Positions 54,026-63,076 of a DNA stretch of 64,000 nucleotides are shown in pieces. The position numbers and the translations under genes are program-made. How positions within the stretch are numbered: the first letter of the stretch is position 1; each line of letters starts with the position of its first letter. Source of the DNA: Pollutibacter soli (GTDB lineage Bacteria > Bacteroidota > Bacteroidia > Chitinophagales > Chitinophagaceae); NCBI GenBank assembly GCA_029269725.1, contig JARJHS010000004.1:186001-250000 (forward strand), read 5' to 3'. The notes below the pieces were generated by a model. That model searched no databases. It saw only the letters and a list, made by a program, of their open reading frames with translations, and was not told the DNA's origin.

Positions 54026-54793
54026 ATGCAGGTAATTCCACTTTCAGAAGGATCATTTACAATTGACGGCAGCAAGCAATTCATACCATTTGATACAGAT
54101 GCAGATAATCTGAAGGAGAGAAACCGGGGCAGTCTTTTGGTAGAAATACAATCATTTGTCGTCCGCACGTCAAAAGACCTTTTATTACTCGACACCGGAT
54201 TAGGATTTCATGATCAGCATGGTGTACTGCAAATACACCAGTTGATGCATGCTGCTGGAATTGATCCACTGGAAATAACAAAAGTATTACTCACTCATCT
54301 GCATAAAGATCATGCGGGTGGCGCAGGCATTTTGAATAATGCAACCGGAAAGTTTCAGCCTTCATTTCCTAACGCGACCTATTATATTCATGAGAAGGAA
54401 TTATCGTTTGCATTAAATAAGGGGCTGCCCTCGTTTATTCCAGATGAATTGGAGTTCCTTGAAAATAACGACCAGGTGGTACTACTTGGCGATCAAGGTA
54501 CAATTGACGGCTATATTGAATACCAGATCAGTAGTGGTCACAGTCCTTTTCACCAGGTATTCTGGATCAGGGATGGTGACGAAACGATTTTCTTTGGTGG
54601 AGATGAAGCACCACAACTTCACCAGATGAAAAATCGTTTTGTAGCTAAATACGATCATGATGGCAAGCGAGCGATGGAACTGCGGCAAAAATGGTGGGAA
54701 CAGGGAAAGCAGGAGGGCTGGACCTTTTTGTTTTATCATGATCTTAAATCACCCTCATATACAGCTTCCCAGGCAAATGAAATGGCGTCGTAA
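54026..54793 (+). CDS. MBL-fold metallo-hydrolase
   Basis: About 255 residues from the ATG at 54026 (QVIPLSEGSFTID). The earlier in-frame ATG at 53957 lies inside rodA and adds sequence unlike the family. Metal motif HLHKDHAGG is at H91-x-H93-x-D95-H96. Other ligands are in SSGHSPFHQVFWIR and FFGGDEAPQLHQMK. The N-terminal strand TSKDLLLLDTGLGF is typical. Substrate unknown. The stop overlaps the start of the VWA gene by 17 bp. Confidence 0.87.
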   Translation: MQVIPLSEGSFTIDGSKQFIPFDTDADNLKERNRGSLLVEIQSFVVRTSKDLLLLDTGLGFHDQHGVLQIHQLMHAAGIDPLEITKVLLTHLHKDHAGGAGILNNATGKFQPSFPNATYYIHEKELSFALNKGLPSFIPDELEFLENNDQVVLLGDQGTIDGYIEYQISSGHSPFHQVFWIRDGDETIFFGGDEAPQLHQMKNRFVAKYDHDGKRAMELRQKWWEQGKQEGWTFLFYHDLKSPSYTASQANEMAS

Positions 54794-55517
54794 CAGACAG
54801 GCTTCTTCATTGTATCTGCGATTTATTTTAATATTAGCTTTTTCTTTTTTATGCACCTTCAGTATTGCACAAAAAAAAAAGAAAACAGATACAACAACAA
54901 CTGCAGTAATTACAAAAATTACTGATACATCAGTTCAAAAATTAGATGAAAAGAAATTTGCAGCGAGTAACATTGTGTTTCTGCTTGACATCAGTAATAG
55001 TATGTCCAGAGATAACAAAATGGTTTTACTTCGAAAATCAATGGAAGTTTTGCTCGTGCGTTTACGTAAGATTGATAAGGTGCACCTGATCAGTTTCGGT
55101 AACAGTGTAACCTTACTTTATTCAACCGGTGCGCTTACAACTCCCGACTCACTCACTGCTGTTTTGAAAAGTGTAAGATCAATTGCCTCTGCAACAAATG
55201 TAAATGGCGGGATTCAGTATGCATATGAGCTGGCGATGCAACACTTTATTAAAGGCGCTAACAATGAAGTAATGCTGGTGACAGATGGTGAATTTGTATT
55301 GAATAAATATACAGTCACACTTGTAAAAGACCATCCGGAAATTCGGTTAACCTCGGTAGTAGTTGGTAAAGATCGTGCTTCGGCAATGGCAGCTGAGTAT
55401 ATCCGGGAAACGCTGCAATTGCCTGTCGTTTCCCTTGTAAATGAAGACTCAGATCTCGAAGAACTACTGAACTACATCAAGAAAAACGCTTCTACCGGTA
55501 CGGTGTCGGCGAAATAA
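54777..55517 (+). CDS. Secreted von Willebrand factor A domain protein
   Basis: About 246 residues from the ATG at 54777 (KWRRNRQASSLYLRF). A basic start and hydrophobic core (LRFILILAFSFLCTFSIAQ) form a signal peptide, followed by a Lys/Thr-rich linker. The VWA domain has the MIDAS motif FLLDISNSMS (D71, S73, S75), a Thr in ASATNVNGG and VTDGEF, where TDG supplies another MIDAS aspartate. VWA domains bind protein partners through a divalent ion. The start overlaps the MBL gene, so they are coupled. Confidence 0.82.
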   Translation: MKWRRNRQASSLYLRFILILAFSFLCTFSIAQKKKKTDTTTTAVITKITDTSVQKLDEKKFAASNIVFLLDISNSMSRDNKMVLLRKSMEVLLVRLRKIDKVHLISFGNSVTLLYSTGALTTPDSLTAVLKSVRSIASATNVNGGIQYAYELAMQHFIKGANNEVMLVTDGEFVLNKYTVTLVKDHPEIRLTSVVVGKDRASAMAAEYIRETLQLPVVSLVNEDSDLEELLNYIKKNASTGTVSAK

Positions 55518-55524
55518 TCATAAA

Positions 55525-55555
55525 CAAAAAAGGCTAGCCCTAGACAGAGCCAGCC
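55525..55555 (-). terminator. Intrinsic terminator of the ECF sigma / anti-sigma / Spy-like operon
   Basis: On the minus strand GGCTGGCT pairs with GGCTAGCC through two wobble pairs, followed by TTTTTTG. It lies about 50 bp after the Spy-like stop. Confidence 0.75.
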
Positions 55556-55605
55556 GTTGCTAACCTATGAAAAACACCAAGTTAAAATTAGGAAATTAAT
55601 TCAAA

Positions 55606-56028
55606 TCAACCACCTCTTTTTCCCTGATTAATTTGCTGTCGCTCATTTTGTCGCTTAAGCAATTCTCTTCGGACCAACTGCCTGAATTGATCTACTGCAG
55701 GGAAAACTTTATTACTGCGTGAAGCATTGAGAATAGGTATAAACTGATCTCTGTATTTTATCCTGAGATTCAGAATTTTTTGCTGTCTTGATAGTGGATC
55801 AGGAATTGATTTATCAGCAACGATGGCTTTTACTTCAGATCTATACCTGTTAAAGATTGGCCAGAATTTTTCTGCCTCTTCCGGGGATAGATTCAATTCT
55901 TTTGTGATATAAGCAACTTCCATCGCCTGAATTTTTTTCGAATCATTTCCTTCTGCCTGATCATCTACCTGCGCGAAGCCTGCATAGGACAGACAAATTA
56001 ATTGCAATAAAATCACTATACGTTTCAT
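55606..56028 (-). CDS. Spy/CpxP-like periplasmic protein
   Basis: 140 residues. Signal peptide (KRIVILLQLICLSYAGFAQ), then an all-helical body with YITKELNLSPEEAEKFWPIFNRYRSEVKAI. This matches the LTxxQ-like helical stress-protein group, with L-S-P-E-E-A-E-K-F in place of LTxxQ. Such proteins act as periplasmic chaperones or metal sensors. It ends with a basic tail (RRELLKRQNERQQ). It is 10 bp from the upstream gene and ends the three-gene operon with the ECF sigma factor. Confidence 0.75.
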   Translation of the reverse strand: MKRIVILLQLICLSYAGFAQVDDQAEGNDSKKIQAMEVAYITKELNLSPEEAEKFWPIFNRYRSEVKAIVADKSIPDPLSRQQKILNLRIKYRDQFIPILNASRSNKVFPAVDQFRQLVRRELLKRQNERQQINQGKRGG

Positions 56029-56038
56029 CGTTCGGGAA

Positions 56039-56791
56039 TTAGTTGACAGATGTTGAAATGTCTGCCCCAGGGTTATCTTTCATAAATTCTGTTATAGCAG
56101 CATCATTCACTGTTTCCAGTAAACTGCCTATAGTATTTTCATTTATATCAAGCAATGCCAGTTCTTCAGATTCGGGTATTGGTGGTGCAGGAAAATCCAT
56201 ATCATCAGTGTTTAAAAAATTTTCCATCGCGCTTATGCTAATGATATCCGGATTTGATTCAGATGTTCCGTTCGATTTAAAAAGAAACAAGGCACCTGTA
56301 AAAATAATTCCAATGACTGCTGCTGCTACTGCGAATTTTTTCCAAGTATTCAGGCTGATCAGTTTTCCCGCCGGTTTCTCCTCAACCTTTTCAGGTATGT
56401 TCACTTTCAGGTTATTAAAATATCCTTCAGGTGCAGAAAAAGGATTTGTTTTAGGGACGCCTGCAAGGAAAGGGGACAATTCTTTTAATTCAGCATAGAT
56501 TTCATTTTCTGATTTGACCATTCCGAGCATCCTGTCGGCAAAACTTTCAAAATATCCCTCAGGTACATCAAAAGGAATTACAAGAATATTTTCCGTAGCA
56601 TTTTTAAGTGCTGAAAATTCACCATTGGGAAATTCGACTTTGAAATTTACTTTCCTGACAAGTTTCAGAACTGAATCAGGAAATTGCTCAAAATAACCAG
56701 GCGGAACCCGGTAGGGCATGCTATCGCTGACCTCGGCTACACGGTGGCTGATCGACCTCAATTCGTTCAATATGTCAGCATTATTTTTCAT
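56039..56791 (-). CDS. Putative anti-sigma factor with threefold P-x-GYF repeat
   Basis: 250 residues with one TM segment (about 152-172, KFAVAAAVIGIIFTGALFLF). The N-terminal, presumably cytoplasmic, part has three copies of a short repeat: VPPGYF (29-34), VPEGYF (76-81) and APEGYF (120-125), each followed by a short helix. The C-terminal periplasmic part is acidic. There is no His-x3-Cys-x2-Cys zinc anti-sigma motif. Placement directly downstream of an ECF sigma gene and the single TM suggest an anti-sigma factor; this is inference. Confidence 0.65.
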   Translation of the reverse strand: MKNNADILNELRSISHRVAEVSDSMPYRVPPGYFEQFPDSVLKLVRKVNFKVEFPNGEFSALKNATENILVIPFDVPEGYFESFADRMLGMVKSENEIYAELKELSPFLAGVPKTNPFSAPEGYFNNLKVNIPEKVEEKPAGKLISLNTWKKFAVAAAVIGIIFTGALFLFKSNGTSESNPDIISISAMENFLNTDDMDFPAPPIPESEELALLDINENTIGSLLETVNDAAITEFMKDNPGADISTSVN

Positions 56792-56822
56792 TATTTTTTA
56801 GACAGAAGTTGGTTTTCAAAGT

Positions 56823-57374
56823 TTAACGATTTAAAAGGTAATCTTCAATTTTCTTTACCGCATGATGATAACTTGCCTTTAATGCGCCGGTCGATGTTTC
56901 CAGTATCTGGCTCATTTCCTCATAGGGCATTTCGTCGTAATATCTAAGATTGAAGACCACTTTTTGCTTTTCAGGTAATTCCTGGATGGCGGCCTGCAGT
57001 TTCCATTCAATTTTATTTGCATCAAAACCCTTTTCCGCCTGGAGCTTATCTCCTAAGGTTTCAGCTACGTCATCAAACGATACAGAAGTTCTGCGTTTTT
57101 GCTGTTCGAGAAAACTGAGACTTTCATTTGTTGCAATCCTGTACAACCAGGTAAACAACTGAGCGTCTTCCCTGAACTGGTCCAGTCCCTTCCATACTTT
57201 TATAAACACATTTTGCAATACGTCATTTGCATCTTCGTGATTTACGACCATGCGACGTATATGCCAGTATAATTTTTCCTGGTATTTGCGGATAATAGAA
57301 GTATAAGCTTTTTCCCGGGTAGCGGGCACGCGAAACTCCTGCAAAAGCACCAGGTCGTCTTCATTTAATGCCAT
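56823..57374 (-). CDS. ECF-type RNA polymerase sigma factor
   Basis: About 183 residues from the ATG at 57374 (ALNEDDLVLLQEF). Region 2 has YWHIRRMVVNHEDANDVLQNVFIKVWKGLDQFREDAQLFTWLYRIA. Region 4 has AIQELPEKQKVVFNLRYYDEMPYEEMSQILETSTGALKASYHHAVKKIE. Both match ECF sigma factors of the RpoE type. The frame opens at a TTG (57383), but the ATG is preferred. It heads a three-gene unit with a membrane protein and a Spy-like protein, a layout suggesting envelope-stress control. Confidence 0.93.
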   Translation of the reverse strand: MALNEDDLVLLQEFRVPATREKAYTSIIRKYQEKLYWHIRRMVVNHEDANDVLQNVFIKVWKGLDQFREDAQLFTWLYRIATNESLSFLEQQKRRTSVSFDDVAETLGDKLQAEKGFDANKIEWKLQAAIQELPEKQKVVFNLRYYDEMPYEEMSQILETSTGALKASYHHAVKKIEDYLLNR

Positions 57375-57394
57375 TCTTCTCAATTGTGATCAGC

Positions 57395-57427
57395 ATAAAA
57401 ATAAAAAAACCAATCCTAAGACTGGTT
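57395..57427 (-). terminator. Intrinsic terminator of the transketolase-half gene
   Basis: On the minus strand AACCAGTC pairs with GATTGGTT (one wobble) around a short loop, followed by TTTTTATTTTTAT. Confidence 0.78.
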
Positions 57428-57459
57428 TTCAATTAACAGGTTTAATCTTTTCTTTATTG

Positions 57460-58419
57460 CTACTTTTTCCGTTTCAGCACTTTCTTCACCGCAGCGATAA
57501 TATGTTCTTTATCAAGACCATATTTTATCAACAGGTCAGTTGGTTTTCCGGATTCACCGAAAGTATCATTGGTACCTATCATTTCAATGGGTACAGGAAG
57601 GTTTTTTGAAGCGGCATGAGCTATACTATCGCCGAGACCGCCGATAACATTGTGTTCCTCAACTGTTACTGCACATCCGGTTTTCTGCAAAGATTGAAGA
57701 ACAGCTGGAGTATCGAGGGGCTTGATGGTATGGATATTCAGGAGGTCGACTTTTATTCCTTCTTTCTCCAGTTCCCGGGTAGCCTCGATCGCTGTCCAGA
57801 CCATATGGCCACAGGCAAAAATGGAAACATCTGTTCCTTCATTGAAATATTGCGCTTTTCCAATAACAAACTTCTCGTCAGGATTGGTAAAAATTGGCCA
57901 GACAGGGCGTCCGAAACGGAGGTAAACGGGTCCCTGATGTTCTGCGACTGCAAGAGTTGCAGCTTTGGTCTGGTTATAGTCGCAGGGTACGATCACTGTC
58001 ATTCCGGGCAACATCTTCATCATACCGATATCTTCCAGGATCTGGTGCGTAGCACCATCTTCACCGAGAGTAAGGCCAGCGTGCGAAGCACAGATTTTTA
58101 CATTCTTGCCAGAATAGGCAATTGACTGACGAATCTGATCGTAAACACGTCCGGTTGAAAAATTTGCAAACGTAGTAGTAAAAGGAATTTTTCCTCCGAT
58201 AGTCAGCCCGGCTGCAATTCCCATCATATTTGCTTCAGCAATACCACACTGAATAAAACGATCAGGAAAGGACTTTATAAAAGCATTCAATTTTAAAGAT
58301 CCGGCGAGGTCTGCTGTTAATGCAACAACATTTGGGTTTGATTTACCCAGCTCAAAAATTCCATCACCAAAACCGCTGCGAGTATCTTTCTGACCGGTTA
58401 CCTGAATTTGCTGTACCAT
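57460..58419 (-). CDS. Transketolase C-terminal half (pyrimidine-binding and C-terminal domains)
   Basis: 319 residues. It covers only the second half of transketolase. The pyrimidine domain begins DTRSGFGDGIFELGKSNPN and contains QCGIAEANMMGIAAGL with the cofactor-activating Glu62, then SHAGLTLGEDGATHQILEDIGMM. The C-terminal domain ends DTFGESGKPTDLLIKYGLD. The TPP pyrophosphate-binding half is missing and is not encoded nearby: the upstream gene is galE. A separate N-terminal subunit must exist elsewhere if this is active. Split transketolases are known in several bacterial groups. Confidence 0.88.
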   Translation of the reverse strand: MVQQIQVTGQKDTRSGFGDGIFELGKSNPNVVALTADLAGSLKLNAFIKSFPDRFIQCGIAEANMMGIAAGLTIGGKIPFTTTFANFSTGRVYDQIRQSIAYSGKNVKICASHAGLTLGEDGATHQILEDIGMMKMLPGMTVIVPCDYNQTKAATLAVAEHQGPVYLRFGRPVWPIFTNPDEKFVIGKAQYFNEGTDVSIFACGHMVWTAIEATRELEKEGIKVDLLNIHTIKPLDTPAVLQSLQKTGCAVTVEEHNVIGGLGDSIAHAASKNLPVPIEMIGTNDTFGESGKPTDLLIKYGLDKEHIIAAVKKVLKRKK

Positions 58420-58503
58420 GCTTTTTCAAATTGAAGGCACAAAGTAAAGTGAATATGATCAGTATTCAGGATGAAAAGATGAATTTTTGATAATTAGAGA
58501 GGC

Positions 58504-59559
58504 CTAGTTCAATTTGAAGTTTCCGCTACTGAACATTTTTTCGTCACTGTAGAGGTTCTGTTCCCATTGCCAGGCCGTAGCCATAATGTCGTCCAGCGAG
58601 TACCGAGGTTTCCAGTCTAATTCGCGGATGGCTTTATCGTTGTTGGCATAAATGGCCATGATATCGCCCGGGCGGCGAGGGCCGATCGTATAATTCAGGG
58701 AAACACCCGCAACTCTTTCGAAAGCTTTTATTGCCTCGAGCACGGTGATCCCTTCGCCAGTACCCAGGTTGAACACTTCAACGTTCGTTTTATTTTTCTT
58801 TGCCACCAGCTGGTTCAAGGCGAGGGTATGTGCATGAGCAAGATCGCATACGTGTACGAAATCGCGGAGGCATGAACCGTCTCTGGTGTTATAGTCGCTT
58901 CCGAAAACAGTAAGCTGCGGAATTTTTCCAATCGCGGTTTGCGTAATAACCGGAGTCAGGTTTTGCGGCCTGTCGAATGGATATTCTCCAAGCAGTCCGG
59001 AAGGATGAGCACCTGCAGGATTAAAGTATCTCAATAAAACAAATTGAGTTTTGCTTGTTTTAGCAAATTCAGTGATCATGTCTTCACCTACCTGTTTGGT
59101 ATAACCGTAAGGAGATTCCGCCGGTTGCTTTGGTGTTTCTTCCGTAACAGGAATGTTCGCAGGACTACCATATACCGTGCATGATGACGAGAAAACGAAA
59201 TAAGGAATCTGATATTCATCAACGCATTTCAACAGATTAATCAGTGAGATCAGGTTATTATGGTAATACAGCAGGGGTTTTTCAACCGATTCTCCAACTG
59301 CTTTGTACGCTGCAAAATGAATGATACCCGCAATGTCATCATTTTCAGCAAAGATGGCATGGGTATCATCAAAATCACAGAGATCAACTTTGTAATTTTT
59401 GATTTTTTTTCCTGTAATCTTTTCGACCCCTTCCAGTAATCGTGTTGAGGAGCGGGAGTTATTGTCAACTGATATTACTTCATATCCGTTGTCAATCAAA
59501 TCGAGTAATGTATGGGAGCCAATATAACCGCAACCTCCTGTTACCAGAATTTTTTTCAT
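58504..59559 (-). CDS. galE: UDP-glucose 4-epimerase
   Basis: Interconverts UDP-glucose and UDP-galactose. 351 residues, SDR fold. The NAD site is VTGGCGYIGSHT, then VISVDNNSRSS, HFAAYKAVGESV, FSSSCTVYG (catalytic Ser/Thr region), and YGYTKQVGED (the Y-x3-K dyad). C-terminal landmarks are RYFNPAGAHPSG and DGSCLRDFVHVCDLAHAH. Full length and intact. It lies 32 bp downstream of rfbA and is likely in its transcript, for sugar-nucleotide supply to surface polysaccharide. Confidence 0.95.
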   Translation of the reverse strand: MKKILVTGGCGYIGSHTLLDLIDNGYEVISVDNNSRSSTRLLEGVEKITGKKIKNYKVDLCDFDDTHAIFAENDDIAGIIHFAAYKAVGESVEKPLLYYHNNLISLINLLKCVDEYQIPYFVFSSSCTVYGSPANIPVTEETPKQPAESPYGYTKQVGEDMITEFAKTSKTQFVLLRYFNPAGAHPSGLLGEYPFDRPQNLTPVITQTAIGKIPQLTVFGSDYNTRDGSCLRDFVHVCDLAHAHTLALNQLVAKKNKTNVEVFNLGTGEGITVLEAIKAFERVAGVSLNYTIGPRRPGDIMAIYANNDKAIRELDWKPRYSLDDIMATAWQWEQNLYSDEKMFSSGNFKLN

Positions 59560-59591
59560 ATCGATTTTTTACTGTCCGGTCTGTTCGTCTT

Positions 59592-60461
59592 TTAAGATTC
59601 TGAAGATACTAAGTTCAACAGATATTCACCATATCCGCTCTTTCTCATAGGCTCGGCGAGTTTGATCAATTGATTTGTATCGATAAAACCCTGTCGCCAT
59701 GCAATCTCCTCGATACATGCAATTTTGAATCCCTGTCTTTGTTCTATGACCTGTATAAATTGGGATGCCTGCATAAGTGAATCGAAAGTTCCGGTATCCA
59801 GCCAGGCAGTCCCTCTTTCGAGTATGGATACTTTCAATTTCCCCCGGCGGAGGTATTCTCTGTTGATATCGGTGATCTCATATTCACCGCGTGGAGAAGG
59901 CTCGAGGTTTTTCGCTATCGCTACTACTTCATTATCATAAAAATAAAGTCCCGGCACAGCGTACCTGCTTTTTGGAACTGCTGGTTTCTCTTCGATGGAA
60001 ATGGCATTCATTTCATCATCAAATTCAACCACACCATACCGTTCAGGATCACTTACCTGGTAAGCATAAACAATTCCTCCGTCGGGTGTGGTATTTCGTT
60101 CCAGCATGAGTCCCAATCCTCCACCATAAAAAAGGTTATCTCCAAGTACAAGCGCTACATTGTCCGTCCCGATAAATGATTCGCCAATCACAAAAGCCTG
60201 TGCGAGACCATTGGGTTTGGCTTGTTCCGCATAACTGATATTGAGGCCCAAATGATTGCCATCGCCAAAGAGACGAATGAAATGTGGCAGATCATGTGGC
60301 GTGGAAATAATGAGAATGTCCTGGATGCCCGCAAGCATCAGCGTTGATAAAGGGTAATAGATCATGGGTTTATCATAAACCGGCATAATCTGTTTACTTA
60401 TAGCATAGGTTATCGGGTACAGTCTGGTTCCGGATCCACCGGCAAGAATAATTCCTTTCAT
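59592..60461 (-). CDS. rfbA: Glucose-1-phosphate thymidylyltransferase
   Basis: Forms dTDP-glucose from glucose-1-phosphate and dTTP, first step of dTDP-rhamnose synthesis. From the ATG at 60461 it starts [17 protein letters not shown] (nucleotide-binding signature). Further landmarks are [65 protein letters not shown] and [10 protein letters not shown]. Length about 289 fits. The frame extends 12 codons upstream but without homology. rfbB, rfbC and rfbD are not in the window, so the sugar product is not certain. Confidence 0.96.
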   Translation of the reverse strand: MKGIILAGGSGTRLYPITYAISKQIMPVYDKPMIYYPLSTLMLAGIQDILIISTPHDLPHFIRLFGDGNHLGLNISYAEQAKPNGLAQAFVIGESFIGTDNVALVLGDNLFYGGGLGLMLERNTTPDGGIVYAYQVSDPERYGVVEFDDEMNAISIEEKPAVPKSRYAVPGLYFYDNEVVAIAKNLEPSPRGEYEITDINREYLRRGKLKVSILERGTAWLDTGTFDSLMQASQFIQVIEQRQGFKIACIEEIAWRQGFIDTNQLIKLAEPMRKSGYGEYLLNLVSSES

Positions 60462-60566
60462 GCAAATTCGTGATTTCGGGTTTCCGAAAGAACGCAAAGA
60501 TGATGATTTTTATTCTTGAATGCCAGTGATTAATGCATGACCATGGCGCTGATTATGTGGCAAAGG

Positions 60567-60986
60567 CTAGGGAAGTGGCTCCGCCTCCCAGTTATTGTTA
60601 AGAAAACTGGCTTTCAGGGTGAGTTTTTCCGAAAAAGACGCCGAAGTTGTATCGTCCGTATTCCGGATGCTGATTCGTCCTGTGTTTTCGGAATAAACCA
60701 GATAAACCGAGCTATCCTGTTCTGCCTTGATATCTAGGATCTTCAGACCCAGGCCTTTATATCGGGTATAACCAGCCGCCCTGTTGAGGTCTGCGTAGTA
60801 ATTGGCAACAATAGTTTCTGCCGTTTCGAGATCGAGTACTTTTTTTGCTGATGATTCGATTGCGGGGCTTTCTGATTGTGAACTATCCGAAGTGTTTTCG
60901 ATAATTTTTTTGTCAGTGCCTGAGCCACAGGAACTTGTGAAAACTATAAGAAAGATTAAAACTGAAAAAATCAAACGGCTAATCAT
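60567..60986 (-). CDS. Small lipoprotein of the phosphate-transport operon
   Basis: About 139 residues. The signal segment IFSVLIFLIVFTSSC ends in a lipobox cysteine (about residue 20). A Ser/Glu-rich spacer follows, then a compact domain with TAETIVANYYADLNRAAGY and VYLVYSENTGRIS. I recognise no family. The ATG at 60986 overlaps the PiT stop (ATGA), so it is coupled to the transporter. A GTG one codon upstream is possible but unneeded. Confidence 0.68.
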   Translation of the reverse strand: MISRLIFSVLIFLIVFTSSCGSGTDKKIIENTSDSSQSESPAIESSAKKVLDLETAETIVANYYADLNRAAGYTRYKGLGLKILDIKAEQDSSVYLVYSENTGRISIRNTDDTTSASFSEKLTLKASFLNNNWEAEPLP

Positions 60987-62110
60987 CACACAAAAAGTTT
61001 GATGATACTAAAAATGATCATCGCCATTACCGCGCTAACAGGAATGGTGAGAATCCAGGCCCACAAGAGGTTTACGGTTACTCCCCATCTTACGGCACTC
61101 AGACGTTTAGTGGCTCCAACACCAATAATGGCACCAGTGATCGTATGTGTAGTACTTACAGGGATACCCAATTTTTCTGTTAAGAACAGGGTGATAGCAC
61201 CGGCAGTCTCAGCACCTACCCCTTCCAGCGGAGTTACCTTGGTAATTCGGGTTCCCATGGTCTTTACGATCTTCCAGCCACCGCTCATGGTTCCCAAACC
61301 GATAGCGGTATAACAGGCTATCGGCACCCATGCGGGCATCTGGCTGAAATCTGTAATGTTGCCATTGGCCATGAGCGCTGCGGCAATAATACCCATCACT
61401 TTCTGTGCATCGTTTCCACCGTGCCCGATACTGAACGCTGCAGAAGACACCAGCTGCAGGCGCTTATACATATTGCCCGTCCGATAAGCACTTGGCGGCT
61501 TTTTCAGATCATTGAAAATATAAAGAATGCAAAACAGAACAGACATCCCGACAATTCCCCATTTAATTACAGGATTAAATTTGACCAGGGTGACGGTAAG
61601 AAATACGGTTATGGCAATTATCAATAGTTTCAGCCATAGATTTCGCATTATAGTTACGATTGTGATGTAGGCTGAAATGACCATCCCTATCAACGGTGCC
61701 AGGAATATAAATAAAACGATCTGCGTAATCTTTCCGATTTCAATGCTGCCAAAACCCGCATGGGCAATAGCTGCTCCCGCAAAACCGCCAATCAATGTGT
61801 GAGAGGAAGAAGAAGGAATTCCATACCACCAGGTGACCAGGTTCCAGATGATGGCCGAAATCAGACCCGCAAGAATAACCGGCAAGGTGATCACTTCTTT
61901 GTGAACAGTTTTCGCAATCGTGTTTGCCACATTGTGATCACTGAAAATGAAGTACGCGACCGAGTTGAAAAATGCAGCCCAGAGTACCGCCTGGAAGGGT
62001 GTAAGCACTTTCGTGGAAACGATTGTGGCAATTGAGTTTGCCGCGTCGTGAAATCCGTTGATATAATCGAAAACCAATGCGAGGCCTATGATTACTATTA
62101 ACAGAGTCAT
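60986..62110 (-). CDS. PiT-family inorganic phosphate transporter
   Basis: 374 residues, about ten TM segments in two inverted halves. Each half has the PiT signature: FDYINGFHDAANSIATIV near the N terminus, and HGGNDAQKVMGIIAAAL in the second half. Other landmarks are WGIPSSSSHTLIGGFAGAAI-like VTWWYGIPSSSSHTLIG and GIPVSTTHTITGAIIGVG. Takes up phosphate with a cation. It follows the DUF47 gene on the same strand by 88 bp, the usual partner arrangement. Confidence 0.95.
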   Translation of the reverse strand: MTLLIVIIGLALVFDYINGFHDAANSIATIVSTKVLTPFQAVLWAAFFNSVAYFIFSDHNVANTIAKTVHKEVITLPVILAGLISAIIWNLVTWWYGIPSSSSHTLIGGFAGAAIAHAGFGSIEIGKITQIVLFIFLAPLIGMVISAYITIVTIMRNLWLKLLIIAITVFLTVTLVKFNPVIKWGIVGMSVLFCILYIFNDLKKPPSAYRTGNMYKRLQLVSSAAFSIGHGGNDAQKVMGIIAAALMANGNITDFSQMPAWVPIACYTAIGLGTMSGGWKIVKTMGTRITKVTPLEGVGAETAGAITLFLTEKLGIPVSTTHTITGAIIGVGATKRLSAVRWGVTVNLLWAWILTIPVSAVMAMIIFSIIKLFV

Positions 62111-62198
62111 TCAGCAATGGTTTTGGATGAACTGATTTCGGCCACAAAACAGGACTTGAACAAAGAAAGCATGTTATATCGATGAAATCCGGAACTGA

Positions 62199-62846
62199 TC
62201 AGGCGTATTTAACAATAATAGATTCGATCACATTTCCGGCATCTTCACATTTATCAGTTGCAATTTCCATCGCCTGGTAAATTTCTCTCATTTTAATTAC
62301 CTCTTTTGCATCTTCTTCCTCTGCAAACAATCTTTCGATGCTAAGATCGAAGATATCATCAGCCTGGTTTTCGATACTGTTTATTTTGACAAGAGATTCA
62401 GTAATCAAGCGAAGATTTTTCATGTTCCGCAGCTCTCTAACTGCATTGCGTACCTGCTCACAGCTTTGGTAAATCAGGTCGCTGAATTTATGCAGCCCAT
62501 AATCCACCGGGTTAACATGATAGAAGTTGATCTTTTTTGCTGAAGCATAGATATAATCTGCAATATCATCCAGCGAACTGGCGAGGTAGTGAATATCCTC
62601 GCGATCAAATGGAGTGATAAAGTTTCTTCCGAGTTCAGTGAAGATTCGGTGGGTCAGTTCATCATTCTCATGTTCCAGATGCTCAATCTGGGTGATCAGG
62701 GCCGCCCTTTTATTGAAATCCTGCTCTTCAACAACGGCCATGAGTATTTTGGCCATCTCAAGCACCCTGTCACTGACATCTTCGAAAAGTCCGTAAAATA
62801 CGCGGTCCTTTGGAAGAAAAATTTTCAAAAATGAATTGGCACCCAT
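62199..62846 (-). CDS. DUF47 (PhoU-like) phosphate transport regulator
   Basis: 215 residues, all-helical, of the DUF47/PhoU-like group. Landmarks are HENDELTHRIFTELGRNFITPFDREDIHYLASSLDDIADYIYAS (metal-binding type helix) and EDAKEVIKMREIYQAMEIATDKCEDAGNVIESIIVKY. DUF47 proteins modulate partner PiT transporters. It is the first gene of the unit DUF47-PiT-lipoprotein. A TAATTTTG box lies 14 bp before the ATG. Confidence 0.92.
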   Translation of the reverse strand: MGANSFLKIFLPKDRVFYGLFEDVSDRVLEMAKILMAVVEEQDFNKRAALITQIEHLEHENDELTHRIFTELGRNFITPFDREDIHYLASSLDDIADYIYASAKKINFYHVNPVDYGLHKFSDLIYQSCEQVRNAVRELRNMKNLRLITESLVKINSIENQADDIFDLSIERLFAEEEDAKEVIKMREIYQAMEIATDKCEDAGNVIESIIVKYA

Positions 62847-62860
62847 GCGAAAAATTTGTG

Positions 62861-62868
62861 CAAAATTA
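62861..62868 (-). promoter_or_regulatory. TAnnTTTG (-7) promoter box of the DUF47-PiT operon
   Basis: TAATTTTG on the minus strand, 14 bp before the DUF47 ATG. No clear -33 TTG is visible. Confidence 0.45.
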
Positions 62869-63076
62869 GAAGATTATATCCCCGAAACGAGCCTCATTAA
62901 ACTGATAATAATTTCTTAACACAGCTGGTTTTAATCATTTAGTTCAAGGTTGTTAACAATGCAATTCATTGATAACCAACATCAATTCTAAAAATTCTTA
63001 ACGCTAAAGTAATCTAAAATTCATATTGGTAATGATTTCATAACATTCAAAACTGATACTCGCTGCACTGCGCAAT

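Noticed and set aside
54657-54776. Extended start of the VWA protein
   Set aside because: It overlaps the MBL gene by over 130 bp; the ATG at 54777 gives a clean signal peptide.
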